A stretch of DNA of 64,000 nt from an uncultured Pseudomonadota bacterium (GCA_903838125.1 CAILXF010000031.1:1-64000); one strand, 5' to 3'; positions 10,548 through 20,835 are shown, counted from the first letter of the stretch. A program made the numbers and translations. The notes: a model not told the origin generated them from the letters alone.

Positions 10548-11585
10548 TTATCCGCCAGTATGTGACATAAAGCGAATGATTGATGGTTGCGCGCGACTCA
10601 AATCAAAATCATGGCCTTTGGGTTTAATCTGCATGCTGGCTAAAATTGCGTCAATCAAAGGTTGATCGTCATGTGGATGGTTGCGCAATAGAGGCATTAA
10701 ATCTATCTTACTTTCTTGACCCAAACATAAGTACAACTCACCTTTACAAGTAATACGTACTCGGTTGCAAGATTCACAAAAATTATGACTATGCGGCGAA
10801 ATAAACCCAACTCTTGTCGAGGTGTTGGGTACGCGCCAGTAACGAGCTGGCCCGCCAGTCGTTTCTGTGCTTGAAATCAACTCGTATTTGGATTGTAATT
10901 GTTTTAAGGTGTCATGATTGCTGACAAAAGTGGAACCACGCACGTGATCCACATCACCAAGCGGCATCTCTTCAATAAAGGAGATGTCAATTTCCTGTTG
11001 AATAGCAAATTCAAGCAGGTTGAGGGCTTCATCCTCATTAAAGCCCCGCATCAGCACGGTGTTAATTTTGATGCTTTCAAAGCCAGCAATTTTTGCGGCT
11101 TGTATGCCACGTAATACTTTAGCGAGTTCGCCAGTGCGGGTAATGGTTTTGAAGCGTTCAGCATCTAGGCTATCAATGCTAATATTGATGCGTTTCACGC
11201 CTGCATTTTTTAAGTCTTGCGCTTGAAATTCCAACTGACTTCCATTGGTAGTAAGCACTAACTCTTGCAGGCCCTCAAGTTGGCCAATGGCTGAAAATAG
11301 CCATAATGCATTTTTACGCACCAAAGGTTCTCCACCAGTAATACGTACTTTGCTTACGCCCAACGCCACAAATACCCTTACTAGACGAGCACATTCCTCT
11401 AAGCTTAGTACTTCTGTACGCGGTAAAAATGTCATGGACTCGGCCATGCAATATACGCAACGGAAATCACAGCGATCGGTAATGGACAGGCGAATATAAT
11501 CAACCCGTCGACCATGCTGATCAATGAGCAGTTTGGGGGCGGTTGACATCTTATTTTTTGCGCTGGGGGGCACTTTCAAAATCAT
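10548..11585 (-). CDS. moaA: GTP 3',8-cyclase MoaA (radical SAM)
   Basis: DYIRLSITDRCDFRCVYCM radical-SAM cluster motif, RITGGEPL, C-terminal FCESCNRVRIT. Confidence 0.97.
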   Translation of the reverse strand: MILKVPPSAKNKMSTAPKLLIDQHGRRVDYIRLSITDRCDFRCVYCMAESMTFLPRTEVLSLEECARLVRVFVALGVSKVRITGGEPLVRKNALWLFSAIGQLEGLQELVLTTNGSQLEFQAQDLKNAGVKRINISIDSLDAERFKTITRTGELAKVLRGIQAAKIAGFESIKINTVLMRGFNEDEALNLLEFAIQQEIDISFIEEMPLGDVDHVRGSTFVSNHDTLKQLQSKYELISSTETTGGPARYWRVPNTSTRVGFISPHSHNFCESCNRVRITCKGELYLCLGQESKIDLMPLLRNHPHDDQPLIDAILASMQIKPKGHDFDLSRAQPSIIRFMSHTGG

Positions 11586-11695
11586 GAATTGTCGTACACA
11601 AAGTTATATTCAATCAGTGTAATATACCATTTTGTATACAGCTAGATTTTTAGTCAAAATATTATCGGCAGTAATGGTCGTTTTGGAGAGTTAAC

Positions 11696-12157
11696 TTGCA
11701 AGATTTGCCAATAAAAATAGATGCCTTGATTGCTAAGCATCAACACTTACCAGGGGCATTGTTGCCCCTGCTGCACGCAATTCAAGATGAGGTAGGCTAT
11801 GTGCCAGAGTCTTCCTATAAGCCTATTGCTAAAGGGTTAAATTTATCAGTTGCTGAAGTGCATGGGGTAGTGACTTTTTATCATCACTTCCGCAACCATA
11901 AGCCAGGCAGACATACGCTGCAAATTTGCCGTGCAGAATCATGTCAAGCGATGGGATCTGTAGCATTAGAAGCGCATGCGAAGAAATGTTTGAATATTGA
12001 TTATCATCAAACCACAAAAGACGATGCCATCAGTTTAGAGCCGGTGTATTGCTTGGGCAATTGCGCGCTTTCACCTGCGGTAATGATGGATGATGAAATT
12101 TACGGACGTGTCTCCGTCGCTGACTTGGATGCTTTAGTTGCGGAGGCCACGGTTTAG
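11696..12157 (+). CDS. fdsG: NAD-dependent formate dehydrogenase gamma subunit (NuoE-like)
   Basis: TTG start preceded by [36 protein letters not shown] 2Fe-2S motifs. Confidence 0.93.
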   Translation: MQDLPIKIDALIAKHQHLPGALLPLLHAIQDEVGYVPESSYKPIAKGLNLSVAEVHGVVTFYHHFRNHKPGRHTLQICRAESCQAMGSVALEAHAKKCLNIDYHQTTKDDAISLEPVYCLGNCALSPAVMMDDEIYGRVSVADLDALVAEATV

Positions 12158-12158
12158 T

Positions 12159-13709
12159 ATGACGATTAAAATATACATCCCTAGAGATTCAAGCGCTCTG
12201 TCGATGGGCGCACAAAAGGTGGCCTTAGCCATCGGCAATGAGGCGAAAAAACGTGGTTTAGACGTGCACATTATTCGCAATGGTTCCCGTGGCCTATATT
12301 GGCTGGAAACCATGGTGGAAGTATCAACAGCGTCTGGACGCGTAGCCTATGGCCCCGTTAAAGTGCGAGATGTGCCGTCATTATTTGATGCAGATTTCGT
12401 GAATGGAAAAGCCCATGCATTGAATCTGGGTCTAACAGAAGAGTTGCCTTGGCTTAAAAAACAACAGCGCTTAACTTTTGCTAGAGTTGGGATTACTGAC
12501 CCGATTTCACTGGCTGATTACATTGCTCATGAAGGTTACCAAGGACTTAAAAATGCATTGAGCTTGTCGGCTAGCGAGATAGTAAAAATTGTCACTGACT
12601 CCGGTTTACGTGGCCGTGGTGGTGCAGCTTTTCCTACTGGCATTAAATGGAACACAGTGCTTGGTTGTCAGTCCGAGCAAAAATACATCGTATGTAATGC
12701 CGATGAGGGGGACTCAGGTACATATTCAGATCGCATGATTATGGAAGGTGATCCTTTTGTTTTAATCGAAGGCATGACCATCGCTGCCATTGCAGTAGGC
12801 GCAACACAAGGTTACATCTATTTACGTTCTGAATATCCACACGCATTAGTGACACTGAATGCGGCGATAGAGGCAGCCAACCTGGCAGGTTACTTAGGTG
12901 CTGATATTTTAGGAAGTGGCAGAGCATTTCATTTAGAGGTAAGACGTGCTGCCGGCGCCTATGTTTGTGGTGAAGAAACTTCATTATTAGAAAGCTTGGA
13001 GGGTAAGCGCGGTCAAGTACGCTTTAAACCACCACTGCCAGCAATTGAGGGTTTATTTGGTAAGCCTACCGTAGTCAATAATGTGATTTCATTAGCAACA
13101 GTGCCCATTATTCTGCATAAAGGTTCCCAGTACTATGCGGACTATGGCATGGGTCGCTCACGCGGTACTTTGCCGATTCAGCTGGCTGGGAATATCAAAC
13201 AAGGTGGGCTAGTAGAATTAGCGTTTGGCGCGACCTTGCGTGAGTTGCTTTACGATTTTGGCGGTGGGTCAGCCACAGGTCGACCTATTCGTGCGGTCCA
13301 AGTCGGCGGCCCACTAGGCGCTTTTTTGCCGGAAAGTCAATTTGACACGCCTTTGGATTACGAGGCTTTTAGTCAGTTGTGGGCGGTGCTCGGTCATGGT
13401 GGTATTGTTGCGTTTGACGACTCTGTGGATATGGCAGTAATGGCGCGTTACGCCTTTGAGTTTTGCGCGATTGAGTCTTGCGGTAAGTGCACGCCATGCC
13501 GAATAGGCTCTACTCGTGGCGCCGAGGTGATGGGACAAATTATCGCTGGTAAAGATACCGTAAAAAACATTAAATTAGTGCGCGACCTAAGTGACACCAT
13601 GCTTAATGGATCACTATGTGCATTGGGTGGCATGACGCCATACCCAGTATTAAGCGCAATGAACCATTTCCCTGAAGATTTTGAGACTAAGAAAGCGAGC
13701 GCCGCCTAA
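12159..13709 (+). CDS. fdsB: NAD-dependent formate dehydrogenase beta subunit (NuoF-like)
   Basis: GLRGRGGAAFPTGIKW, CNADEGDSGTYSDR, ESCGKCTPCRIG. Confidence 0.96.
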   Translation: MTIKIYIPRDSSALSMGAQKVALAIGNEAKKRGLDVHIIRNGSRGLYWLETMVEVSTASGRVAYGPVKVRDVPSLFDADFVNGKAHALNLGLTEELPWLKKQQRLTFARVGITDPISLADYIAHEGYQGLKNALSLSASEIVKIVTDSGLRGRGGAAFPTGIKWNTVLGCQSEQKYIVCNADEGDSGTYSDRMIMEGDPFVLIEGMTIAAIAVGATQGYIYLRSEYPHALVTLNAAIEAANLAGYLGADILGSGRAFHLEVRRAAGAYVCGEETSLLESLEGKRGQVRFKPPLPAIEGLFGKPTVVNNVISLATVPIILHKGSQYYADYGMGRSRGTLPIQLAGNIKQGGLVELAFGATLRELLYDFGGGSATGRPIRAVQVGGPLGAFLPESQFDTPLDYEAFSQLWAVLGHGGIVAFDDSVDMAVMARYAFEFCAIESCGKCTPCRIGSTRGAEVMGQIIAGKDTVKNIKLVRDLSDTMLNGSLCALGGMTPYPVLSAMNHFPEDFETKKASAA

Positions 13710-13715
13710 GCTCAC

Positions 13716-16643
13716 GTGGGCAAGCGGTTGGAGACACTGAATATGGACGATATTAAATATAGCAAGCCAACGCAAGAGCATAGCCGAACTAGCTTTGATG
13801 ATCAGTTGGATTATGGTACTCCAGCGCGCACATCAGATGTGCTGGTGACGTTGACCATTGACGATAGAGAAGTGACGGTGCCTGAAGGCACCTCGATTAT
13901 GCGCGCATCAATATTAGCTGGCATTAATGTGCCTAAGTTATGTGCCACAGATAGCTTAGAGCCATTTGGATCATGCCGTCTTTGCATCGTGGAAATTGAA
14001 GGTAGGCGAGGTTATCCCGCCTCATGCACTACACCAGTTGCCTCAGGCCTTAAAGTGCATACACAAACGCCCAAGCTTGCGGATATACGCCGAGGTACTA
14101 TGGAGCTATACATTTCAGACCATCCTTTGGATTGTTTGACTTGCGCCGCTAATGGCGATTGTGAGTTGCAAGATATGGCAGGAGCTGTGGGTCTTCGAGA
14201 AGTGCGTTATGACGATAAAGGTGAAAATCACCTTAAAGCAGTTAAAGATGAATCTAACCCGTACTTCACTTTTGATCCTAGTAAATGTATCGTGTGCTCA
14301 CGTTGCGTCCGTGCATGTGAAGAAACGCAGGGAACTTACGCACTGACTATTTCTGGCCGTGGCTTTGAGTCTAAGGTGGCTGCGGGCATTAATAATTTCA
14401 TGGAATCGGAATGTGTTTCTTGTGGCGCTTGTGTGCAAGCTTGTCCAACTGCAACGTTAATGGAAAAAACTGTGATTGAAGCGGGGACTCCCGGGCACAG
14501 CGTGACGACTACTTGCGCCTATTGTGGTGTGGGTTGTTCGTTTAATGCTGAAATGAAAGGCGAAGAAGTGGTTCGGATGACTCCGAATAAAAACGGCGGT
14601 GCTAACCATGGTCACTCCTGCGTTAAAGGTCGTTTTGCATGGGGTTATGCGACGCACCAAGATCGTATTACCACACCGATGATACGTAAGAACATTAGCG
14701 ATCCTTGGCAGACCGTGAGCTGGGATGAAGCTATTAATTATGCAGCAAGTGAATTAAATCGAATTAAAAACCAATATGGTAAGGATGCAATTGGGGGCAT
14801 AACTTCATCACGTTGCACCAATGAAGAGGTTTATGTAACGCAAAAATTAGTGCGCGCAGCCATTGGAGTCAATAACGTTGATACCTGTGCTCGGGTCTGC
14901 CATTCCCCTACGGGTTACGGTTTAAAACAAACTTTGGGCGAATCTGCCGGTACGCAAACATTTGACTCCGTCATGGCTGCCGACGTTATATTTGTCATTG
15001 GGGCGAACCCAACTGATGGACATCCTGTATTTGCGTCACAAATGAAACGCCGTTTACGCGCTGGTGCTAAATTAATCATTGCTGATCCGCGTGAGATTGA
15101 TTTAGTGGATAACTCACCGCACATTCGCGCTGACTATCATTTAAAGCTCCGCCCAGGTACCAACGTGGCCCTGATCTCAGCTTTAGGGCATGTGATTGTG
15201 ACTGAAGGTTTAGTAGATGAGGCTTTTGTAAAAGAGCGTTGCGAGTGGGATTCCTTTGTGGCATGGCGCGACTTTGTAGCGCATGCTGATAACTCACCGG
15301 AAGCTTTGGCTGAAGTAATTGGTGTAGATGCCGCAAGCTTGCGCGCTGCAGCAAGGTTATATGCAACTGGCGGCAATGCAGCGATTTATTATGGCTTAGG
15401 CGTCACCGAACATAGCCAAGGTTCTACTATGGTCATGGGTATTGCTAATTTAGCGATGGCGACCGCGAATGTTGGCCGTGAGGGTGTGGGCGTGAATCCA
15501 TTGCGCGGGCAAAATAATGTGCAGGGCTCTTGTGACATGGGTTCTATGCCACATGAGTATCCAGGGTATCGTCACGTTTCTGATGAGGCTACGCGGGCCC
15601 TATTTGAATCTGCATGGGGCAGGCCCTTAAGTGCAGAGCCAGGTCTGCGTATTCCCAATATGTTAGATTATGCAATCGAGGGTAGTTTTAAAGCCCTATA
15701 CTGCGTGGGCGAAGATATTGCCCAATCTGATCCTGATACGCAACATGTAACCCATGCCTTAGAGTCTATGGAATGCGTCATCGTGCAGGATCTATTCTTA
15801 AATGAAACGGCAATGTACGCACACGTATTTTTCCCAGGCGCTTCCTTCCTCGAAAAAAGCGGTACCTTTACCAATGCTGAACGTAGGATTTCACCTGTGC
15901 GACGCGTGATGGCGCCGAAAAATGGTTTTGAAGATTGGGAAATCACCGCTAAGCTTTCCGCGGCCATGGGTTATGAAATGAAATATAACCATGCTTCAGA
16001 AATTATGGATGAGATTGCGGCGTTGACCCCTACTTTTAGTGGCGTAAGCTTCAAAAAACTTGATGAACTTGGTAGTATCCAATGGCCTTGTAATGACGAG
16101 CATCCAGAGGGAACGCCGACGATGCACGTAGATGAATTTGTACGTGGTAAGGGTAAATTCTTTGTGACCGACTACGTGCCGACTACAGAAAAAGTGACTG
16201 CTAAATACCCACTGATTCTAACCACTGGCCGCATACTTTCGCAATACAATGTAGGTGCGCAAACTCGTCGTACTAAAAATGTGAGTTGGCATCACGAAGA
16301 CTTGGTTGAAATCCATCCACACGATGCAGAAGAGCGCGGCGTTAAAGAGGGGGACTGGGTAGGCATCAACAGCCGTGCAGGAGAAACCGTGTTGCGTGTC
16401 AAAATTACAGATCGAGTGCAACCGGGCGTTATTTACACCACCTTTCACCATCCGGAATCTGGTGCCAATGTGATTACTACAGACAACTCTGACTGGGCAA
16501 CTAACTGCCCAGAGTTTAAGGTAACTGCAGTGCAGGTGACTCGCGTCAATCAGCTTTCTGATTGGCAGCAACATTACAAAACATTCAGTGAAGCGCAGTT
16601 AGCTTTTGCCGGCAAAGATCAAGATGCGGCCCGTATAGAGTAA
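13716..16643 (+). CDS. fdsA: NAD-dependent formate dehydrogenase alpha subunit (Mo-bisMGD catalytic, NuoG-like N-terminus); start may be ATG 13743
   Basis: N-terminal Fe-S motifs, TTCAYCGVGCSF, NNVDTCARVCHSPTGYG active-site Cys, GANPTDGHPV. Confidence 0.96.
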   Translation: MGKRLETLNMDDIKYSKPTQEHSRTSFDDQLDYGTPARTSDVLVTLTIDDREVTVPEGTSIMRASILAGINVPKLCATDSLEPFGSCRLCIVEIEGRRGYPASCTTPVASGLKVHTQTPKLADIRRGTMELYISDHPLDCLTCAANGDCELQDMAGAVGLREVRYDDKGENHLKAVKDESNPYFTFDPSKCIVCSRCVRACEETQGTYALTISGRGFESKVAAGINNFMESECVSCGACVQACPTATLMEKTVIEAGTPGHSVTTTCAYCGVGCSFNAEMKGEEVVRMTPNKNGGANHGHSCVKGRFAWGYATHQDRITTPMIRKNISDPWQTVSWDEAINYAASELNRIKNQYGKDAIGGITSSRCTNEEVYVTQKLVRAAIGVNNVDTCARVCHSPTGYGLKQTLGESAGTQTFDSVMAADVIFVIGANPTDGHPVFASQMKRRLRAGAKLIIADPREIDLVDNSPHIRADYHLKLRPGTNVALISALGHVIVTEGLVDEAFVKERCEWDSFVAWRDFVAHADNSPEALAEVIGVDAASLRAAARLYATGGNAAIYYGLGVTEHSQGSTMVMGIANLAMATANVGREGVGVNPLRGQNNVQGSCDMGSMPHEYPGYRHVSDEATRALFESAWGRPLSAEPGLRIPNMLDYAIEGSFKALYCVGEDIAQSDPDTQHVTHALESMECVIVQDLFLNETAMYAHVFFPGASFLEKSGTFTNAERRISPVRRVMAPKNGFEDWEITAKLSAAMGYEMKYNHASEIMDEIAALTPTFSGVSFKKLDELGSIQWPCNDEHPEGTPTMHVDEFVRGKGKFFVTDYVPTTEKVTAKYPLILTTGRILSQYNVGAQTRRTKNVSWHHEDLVEIHPHDAEERGVKEGDWVGINSRAGETVLRVKITDRVQPGVIYTTFHHPESGANVITTDNSDWATNCPEFKVTAVQVTRVNQLSDWQQHYKTFSEAQLAFAGKDQDAARIE

Positions 16644-16649
16644 TCAGGC

Positions 16650-17516
16650 ATGCAATGCTCGTTAGATGACAGCCTTGGTGTTGCTGATACGGAGGAAGTA
16701 ATTACCGCAACTGAATCCTTAGCGTGCTTTGAGGTGACTAGATCGCGCGATGGGAATGAGTGCCACGAACAAGACCAGTTGGCCGAAGAAACTCCAATTG
16801 CCTTAATTTACAATGGCATTTCGCATGCGGTGATGTTGGCGACACCGCAAGATTTAGAAGACTTTGCTTTAGGATTTTCTCTATCTGAAGGCGTCGTGTT
16901 GGATAAGAGTGAGTTGTATAGCATTGAAATTCAGGTGCAGAAAAATGGTATAGAGGTACATTGTGAGATTGCGAGCGAGCGCTTTGCTGAACTGAAAAAT
17001 CATAGGCGCACGCTAGCTGGCAAAACCGGTTGTGGTTTGTGTGGTGCAGAAAGCCTAGCACAAGCGATGCGCTACCCGCCAAAGTTACAGTCCCCCGTAG
17101 TGTTCCAGCGCAGCGCAATTTTGGGCGCATTACAAGTACTACCTTTGCATCAAAAGCTACAGCAACAAACCGGCGCCACGCATGCTAGTGGTTGGGTCTT
17201 GGCTGACGGTACTGTCACCGTGGTGCGCGAAGATGTGGGTCGGCATAATGCGTTGGATAAGCTGATTGGTGCACTAGCAAAGCTTGAGCGACGGGGTGAG
17301 GGCTTTATTGTGACCAGCAGTCGCGCTAGTTATGAAATGGTACAAAAAACCGCAAGTGCAGGTGTGAATATGCTGGTGGCTATTTCCGCGCCAACAGGAC
17401 TAGCCGTGAGAATTGCCGAGCAATGTGGTTTAACGCTAGTGGGATTTGCACGCAATAAGGCTTATGTGGTGTACAGTCACCCAGAACAAATAATTTCCAC
17501 ATTAATTAAAAATTAA
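16650..17516 (+). CDS. fdhD: Formate dehydrogenase accessory sulfurtransferase FdhD
   Basis: KTGCGLCGAESL, REDVGRHNALDKLIG, SRASYEMVQKTA. Confidence 0.96.
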   Translation: MQCSLDDSLGVADTEEVITATESLACFEVTRSRDGNECHEQDQLAEETPIALIYNGISHAVMLATPQDLEDFALGFSLSEGVVLDKSELYSIEIQVQKNGIEVHCEIASERFAELKNHRRTLAGKTGCGLCGAESLAQAMRYPPKLQSPVVFQRSAILGALQVLPLHQKLQQQTGATHASGWVLADGTVTVVREDVGRHNALDKLIGALAKLERRGEGFIVTSSRASYEMVQKTASAGVNMLVAISAPTGLAVRIAEQCGLTLVGFARNKAYVVYSHPEQIISTLIKN

Positions 17517-17530
17517 AAGACTCAGCACGT

Positions 17531-17746
17531 ATGCAGATAGAACATTTAATTACTATGGCCAATCAAATTGGCGATTTTTTCAAATCTTTTCCTGATAAAG
17601 AGCAGGCAAAAAAAGACATTGCCAAGCATTTGACCAACTTTTGGGCGCGTAATATGCGACTTCAGATTATGGCGCATGTCGCAGAAAAGAATGGTGTTGG
17701 CTTAGAGGATATTGTACGCGATGCCATTAAAGAACATCTGCATTAG
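17531..17746 (+). CDS. fdsD: Formate dehydrogenase delta subunit FdsD
   Basis: Small protein MANQIGDFF...HLTNFWARNMR at the fdsD position. Confidence 0.92.
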   Translation: MQIEHLITMANQIGDFFKSFPDKEQAKKDIAKHLTNFWARNMRLQIMAHVAEKNGVGLEDIVRDAIKEHLH

Positions 17747-17772
17747 TATTGCTATTTAGTCTGTAGCGCATT

Positions 17773-18516
17773 ATGCCTAGTGCCGAAATCTATTTTCTAG
17801 TGCCGCTAATATTTTTGGCGGCCCTTATTTTTTCAGCAGTAGGCCATGGGGGCGCTTCAGGATATCTAGCCGCAATGGCCTTGATGAATGTTGCACCGGA
17901 GTCCATGCGCCCAGCAGCCTTAGTCCTTAATATCTTTGTGGCTAGCATCGCAATCTATAAGTTTTACGGCATAGGGGCATTCTCATGGCGCATATTTATT
18001 CCTCTAGCCATCGCCTCTGTGCCAATGGCATATGTGGGCGGTCTCATTAGTTTGCCTAATCATTTTTACAAACCCATTGTAGGGGTAGTCCTTATATTTT
18101 CGGCGATACACATTTTTACGCAAGCAAAAAAAGACTACCAATTAAACCCAGTGCTGGCTTCTAGATCTTTATTGCTGGGCATAGGCGCGATATTAGGGTT
18201 GCTAGCAGGCCTCACGGGAATTGGTGGTGGCGTGCTTTTGAGCCCTCTATTGATATTTTTTAAATGGGCTGAGACCAAAGTGATTTCTGGCGTAGCTGCG
18301 GCTTTTATTTTAGCTAACTCAATATCAGGTTTGATTGGAGTTTTAACTAAACAGTCCGTGATGCCTGGCGCGCTTCCATACTGGATTATTGCGGCGGTTT
18401 TAGGTGGATTAATTGGAGCTGATTACGGTAGTCGTCGCTTAGGTAATCCAGCTATTAAAAAGCTATTATCCTTAGTCTTGCTTCTAGCTGGGAGTAAGAT
18501 GCTGTTAGCACTTTAA
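17773..18516 (+). CDS. TauE/SafE family permease
   Basis: Multi-TM protein, LAGLTGIGGGVLLSPLLI motif. Confidence 0.88.
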   Translation: MPSAEIYFLVPLIFLAALIFSAVGHGGASGYLAAMALMNVAPESMRPAALVLNIFVASIAIYKFYGIGAFSWRIFIPLAIASVPMAYVGGLISLPNHFYKPIVGVVLIFSAIHIFTQAKKDYQLNPVLASRSLLLGIGAILGLLAGLTGIGGGVLLSPLLIFFKWAETKVISGVAAAFILANSISGLIGVLTKQSVMPGALPYWIIAAVLGGLIGADYGSRRLGNPAIKKLLSLVLLLAGSKMLLAL

Positions 18517-18530
18517 GTGGTCTGATGCAG

Positions 18531-20183
18531 TCAGCGCTTATTTTGATATAAGCTAAAGCTTTCTTTTCTATCTGCAGCTCGCTTTCCTCTCCAAATCAAT
18601 TTAGCATCTTGCTCAGGCTTAACATTACTCGTGCTTCGAGTCGTTTGTATTAAATATAAGTCACAGCTTAACTGCTTTAAGTTTGTCACTGGCTTTAGCG
18701 TGATGTCAGTGTAATAGTTGACTAGTAAACGTTGTGGCTGGCCTAGATGCAGACTGTTAATGCAATTGTAATGTTTAGGGATCGCCTGTTGCATACCAGT
18801 AAATACAGGTTGATAGCTTCTTGCAGAGTCGAGTAATGGTAGCCAGAGCGTCATCAGCAAACTCCAGCCGAAGGTCATGCCTACTGCCCAGTTGCTGACT
18901 GTTGATCGGTTGGTTTGTTTAGCTCGAACGCAAACTACGAACCAAATAATAGAGATAACTACCGCAACTAAAAATATAAGCCAATTGAAACTGGTGCTAT
19001 AGGCACCAGATAAAAACTGCAAACGCTCTTTAATTTTAGGAGGGTATCCAGTGATCATCGCAATCCACCCTAGCCAAATTAAAAATCCAATTAAGCCGAA
19101 TAAGATGATGCCAAACCAATTAAGTGCTGATGCAGCACCACGCTTAAGATGCTCAACACTGCCTGCAGCCAAGGCGACCAAGGGGATAAGTAATGGCAAG
19201 GCACTAGTGTCCTTGGCGCCCGCACTAAATCCAAGAAAGATTAGGCCGCATAAGAAGAAGCTAATAATTAGCTGGAACTTAGGTTTAGATAGTAATTGCA
19301 GGCGGTAACGCCATAAACTCCAAAGTGCTAGGGGGAGCGCTGGCCAGGCATACCAAACTAAAATTTTCAGAAAATATTGATGATTGTGGAAATGAAATAT
19401 GTTGAGGTTCATTTGCCACCATTTGCCGAACAGGAGTGGCTGATTATAATGAAGCATGAATAACCAACTGGCAATGAAGGGCGTTGCTATTAAGGTGGCA
19501 GTCATGATTACTTTAGCAAAGCTTAATGTGCGCCAAGGCTTAAACAGTAAGCCTAGCATCAATGCAGTGCTAATTAAGATTATTAATGGCATGAGGCCAT
19601 AGCTTAAAAATCCTAGGCCAAGCGCTAAGCCTAATAGCCCACTTGCTCGCCAAGGTCTGCGTTTACAAAGCGCTAAGGCATAGAATCCGCTAGCAAAGCT
19701 TGCAAGGCCAGCTACATCAGCGCCTAGACTATGTGCGCTAACGATTAGACCGATTGTACCAATCATGATTAGCGTCGCATGGCGACCTACCCCGCGACCC
19801 CACAATTCTCGCCCAGTCATGCCTACCATTAGCAATATGATCGTTAGCCATAAGATATTGATTAAGCGAGCCCCGTCATGTAGCGCAAGCATGGGGCTGA
19901 GCAATTCTGCACTCGCCGCTGCACTTAAGTAATAGAGAGGGGGTAGTTCTAGCGAAGTTTCACCATTAGCCAAAGGCGCAATCAAGCTGCCACCGTCAAC
20001 TATCATCTTTACAATGCTGATGCCAGTAGTTTCAAGTGGTTTCCATGGGGCATGACCAATTAGACCGAGCGCGATCCATATGGCGCATAGCAATAGTAGC
20101 AGCTGTGTTTTAACTCCCTCGCCCACGTGCGCGCGAGGTTTTGACATGTTGCCTTGCCAGTCGTGATCAAGTTGAAAGCGCAT
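18531..20183 (-). CDS. ArnT/PMT-like glycosyltransferase, integral membrane
   Basis: Multi-TM protein with PWKPLETTG...MIVDGG and PPLYYLSAA N-terminal loop. Confidence 0.7.
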   Translation of the reverse strand: MRFQLDHDWQGNMSKPRAHVGEGVKTQLLLLLCAIWIALGLIGHAPWKPLETTGISIVKMIVDGGSLIAPLANGETSLELPPLYYLSAAASAELLSPMLALHDGARLINILWLTIILLMVGMTGRELWGRGVGRHATLIMIGTIGLIVSAHSLGADVAGLASFASGFYALALCKRRPWRASGLLGLALGLGFLSYGLMPLIILISTALMLGLLFKPWRTLSFAKVIMTATLIATPFIASWLFMLHYNQPLLFGKWWQMNLNIFHFHNHQYFLKILVWYAWPALPLALWSLWRYRLQLLSKPKFQLIISFFLCGLIFLGFSAGAKDTSALPLLIPLVALAAGSVEHLKRGAASALNWFGIILFGLIGFLIWLGWIAMITGYPPKIKERLQFLSGAYSTSFNWLIFLVAVVISIIWFVVCVRAKQTNRSTVSNWAVGMTFGWSLLMTLWLPLLDSARSYQPVFTGMQQAIPKHYNCINSLHLGQPQRLLVNYYTDITLKPVTNLKQLSCDLYLIQTTRSTSNVKPEQDAKLIWRGKRAADRKESFSLYQNKR

Positions 20184-20290
20184 AGGTTGACTTATGGGAT
20201 AGTGTTTAACTTAGAGCGTAATTTTAACTGAATGTCACCGATAAAATAGTTTTATAAGGATTTTGTCGTGATTGATGATGAATCGATAAA

Positions 20291-20314
20291 TAAAAAGGCA
20301 GCCTAAGCTGCCTT
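20291..20314 (-). terminator. Rho-independent terminator of rpmE2
   Basis: AAAGGCAGCTTAGGCTGCCTTTTTATTT on minus strand. Confidence 0.85.
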
Positions 20315-20353
20315 TGTTGTGATTATTATTATAGCGTTAGCTAGAAATAATAA

Positions 20354-20596
20354 TTACATACCGTATTTCTTACGGAATTTATCAACACGACCAGCCGTAT
20401 CTAAAATCATTTGTTTACCAGTGTAGAACGGGTGTGATTTTGATGAAACTTCGATTTTAACAAGAGGATACTCTTTACCGTCAGTCCATTTAATAGTGTC
20501 TCTAGCTGCAATAGTAGAGCGTGTCATAAAAGTAAAATCTGCACCGATGTCTTGAAAAATAACGTCGCGGTATTCTGGATGTATTCCATCTTTCAT
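20354..20596 (-). CDS. rpmE2: 50S ribosomal protein L31 type B
   Basis: [28 protein letters not shown]; lacks the zinc-binding Cys of type A; start placed at the ATG encoding MKDGIHP. Confidence 0.95.
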   Translation of the reverse strand: MKDGIHPEYRDVIFQDIGADFTFMTRSTIAARDTIKWTDGKEYPLVKIEVSSKSHPFYTGKQMILDTAGRVDKFRKKYGM

Positions 20597-20810
20597 AATA
20601 TATAGCCTCAATATAGCCGCTTTAAACGGCACTTAAATATATGTATGCGCATTTGAGCGCGCATGAATTTGTAGTAACCCAACATTATATTTGCATTTAG
20701 CAACCTATGCAAGGTCAAATTTTATCTGGAAGATACTTTATTATTGCAAAAATAAAAGGATTGCTTTAGACTGAATTTTGTTATAAAAACAATGTCAATG
20801 CAATATGAAT

Positions 20811-20835
20811 TATGTTCAAAAATTGAACATATGTT
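20811..20835. promoter_or_regulatory. Palindromic candidate operator upstream of cytochrome cL-like gene
   Basis: TATGTTCAA-AAA-TTGAACATA (9-bp perfect arms) followed by an overlapping third half-site TATGTT. Confidence 0.6.

Noticed and set aside
14890-14930. Possible selenocysteine site in formate dehydrogenase alpha subunit
   Set aside because: Frame shows TGC-coded Cys in CARVCHSPTGYG; no in-frame TGA
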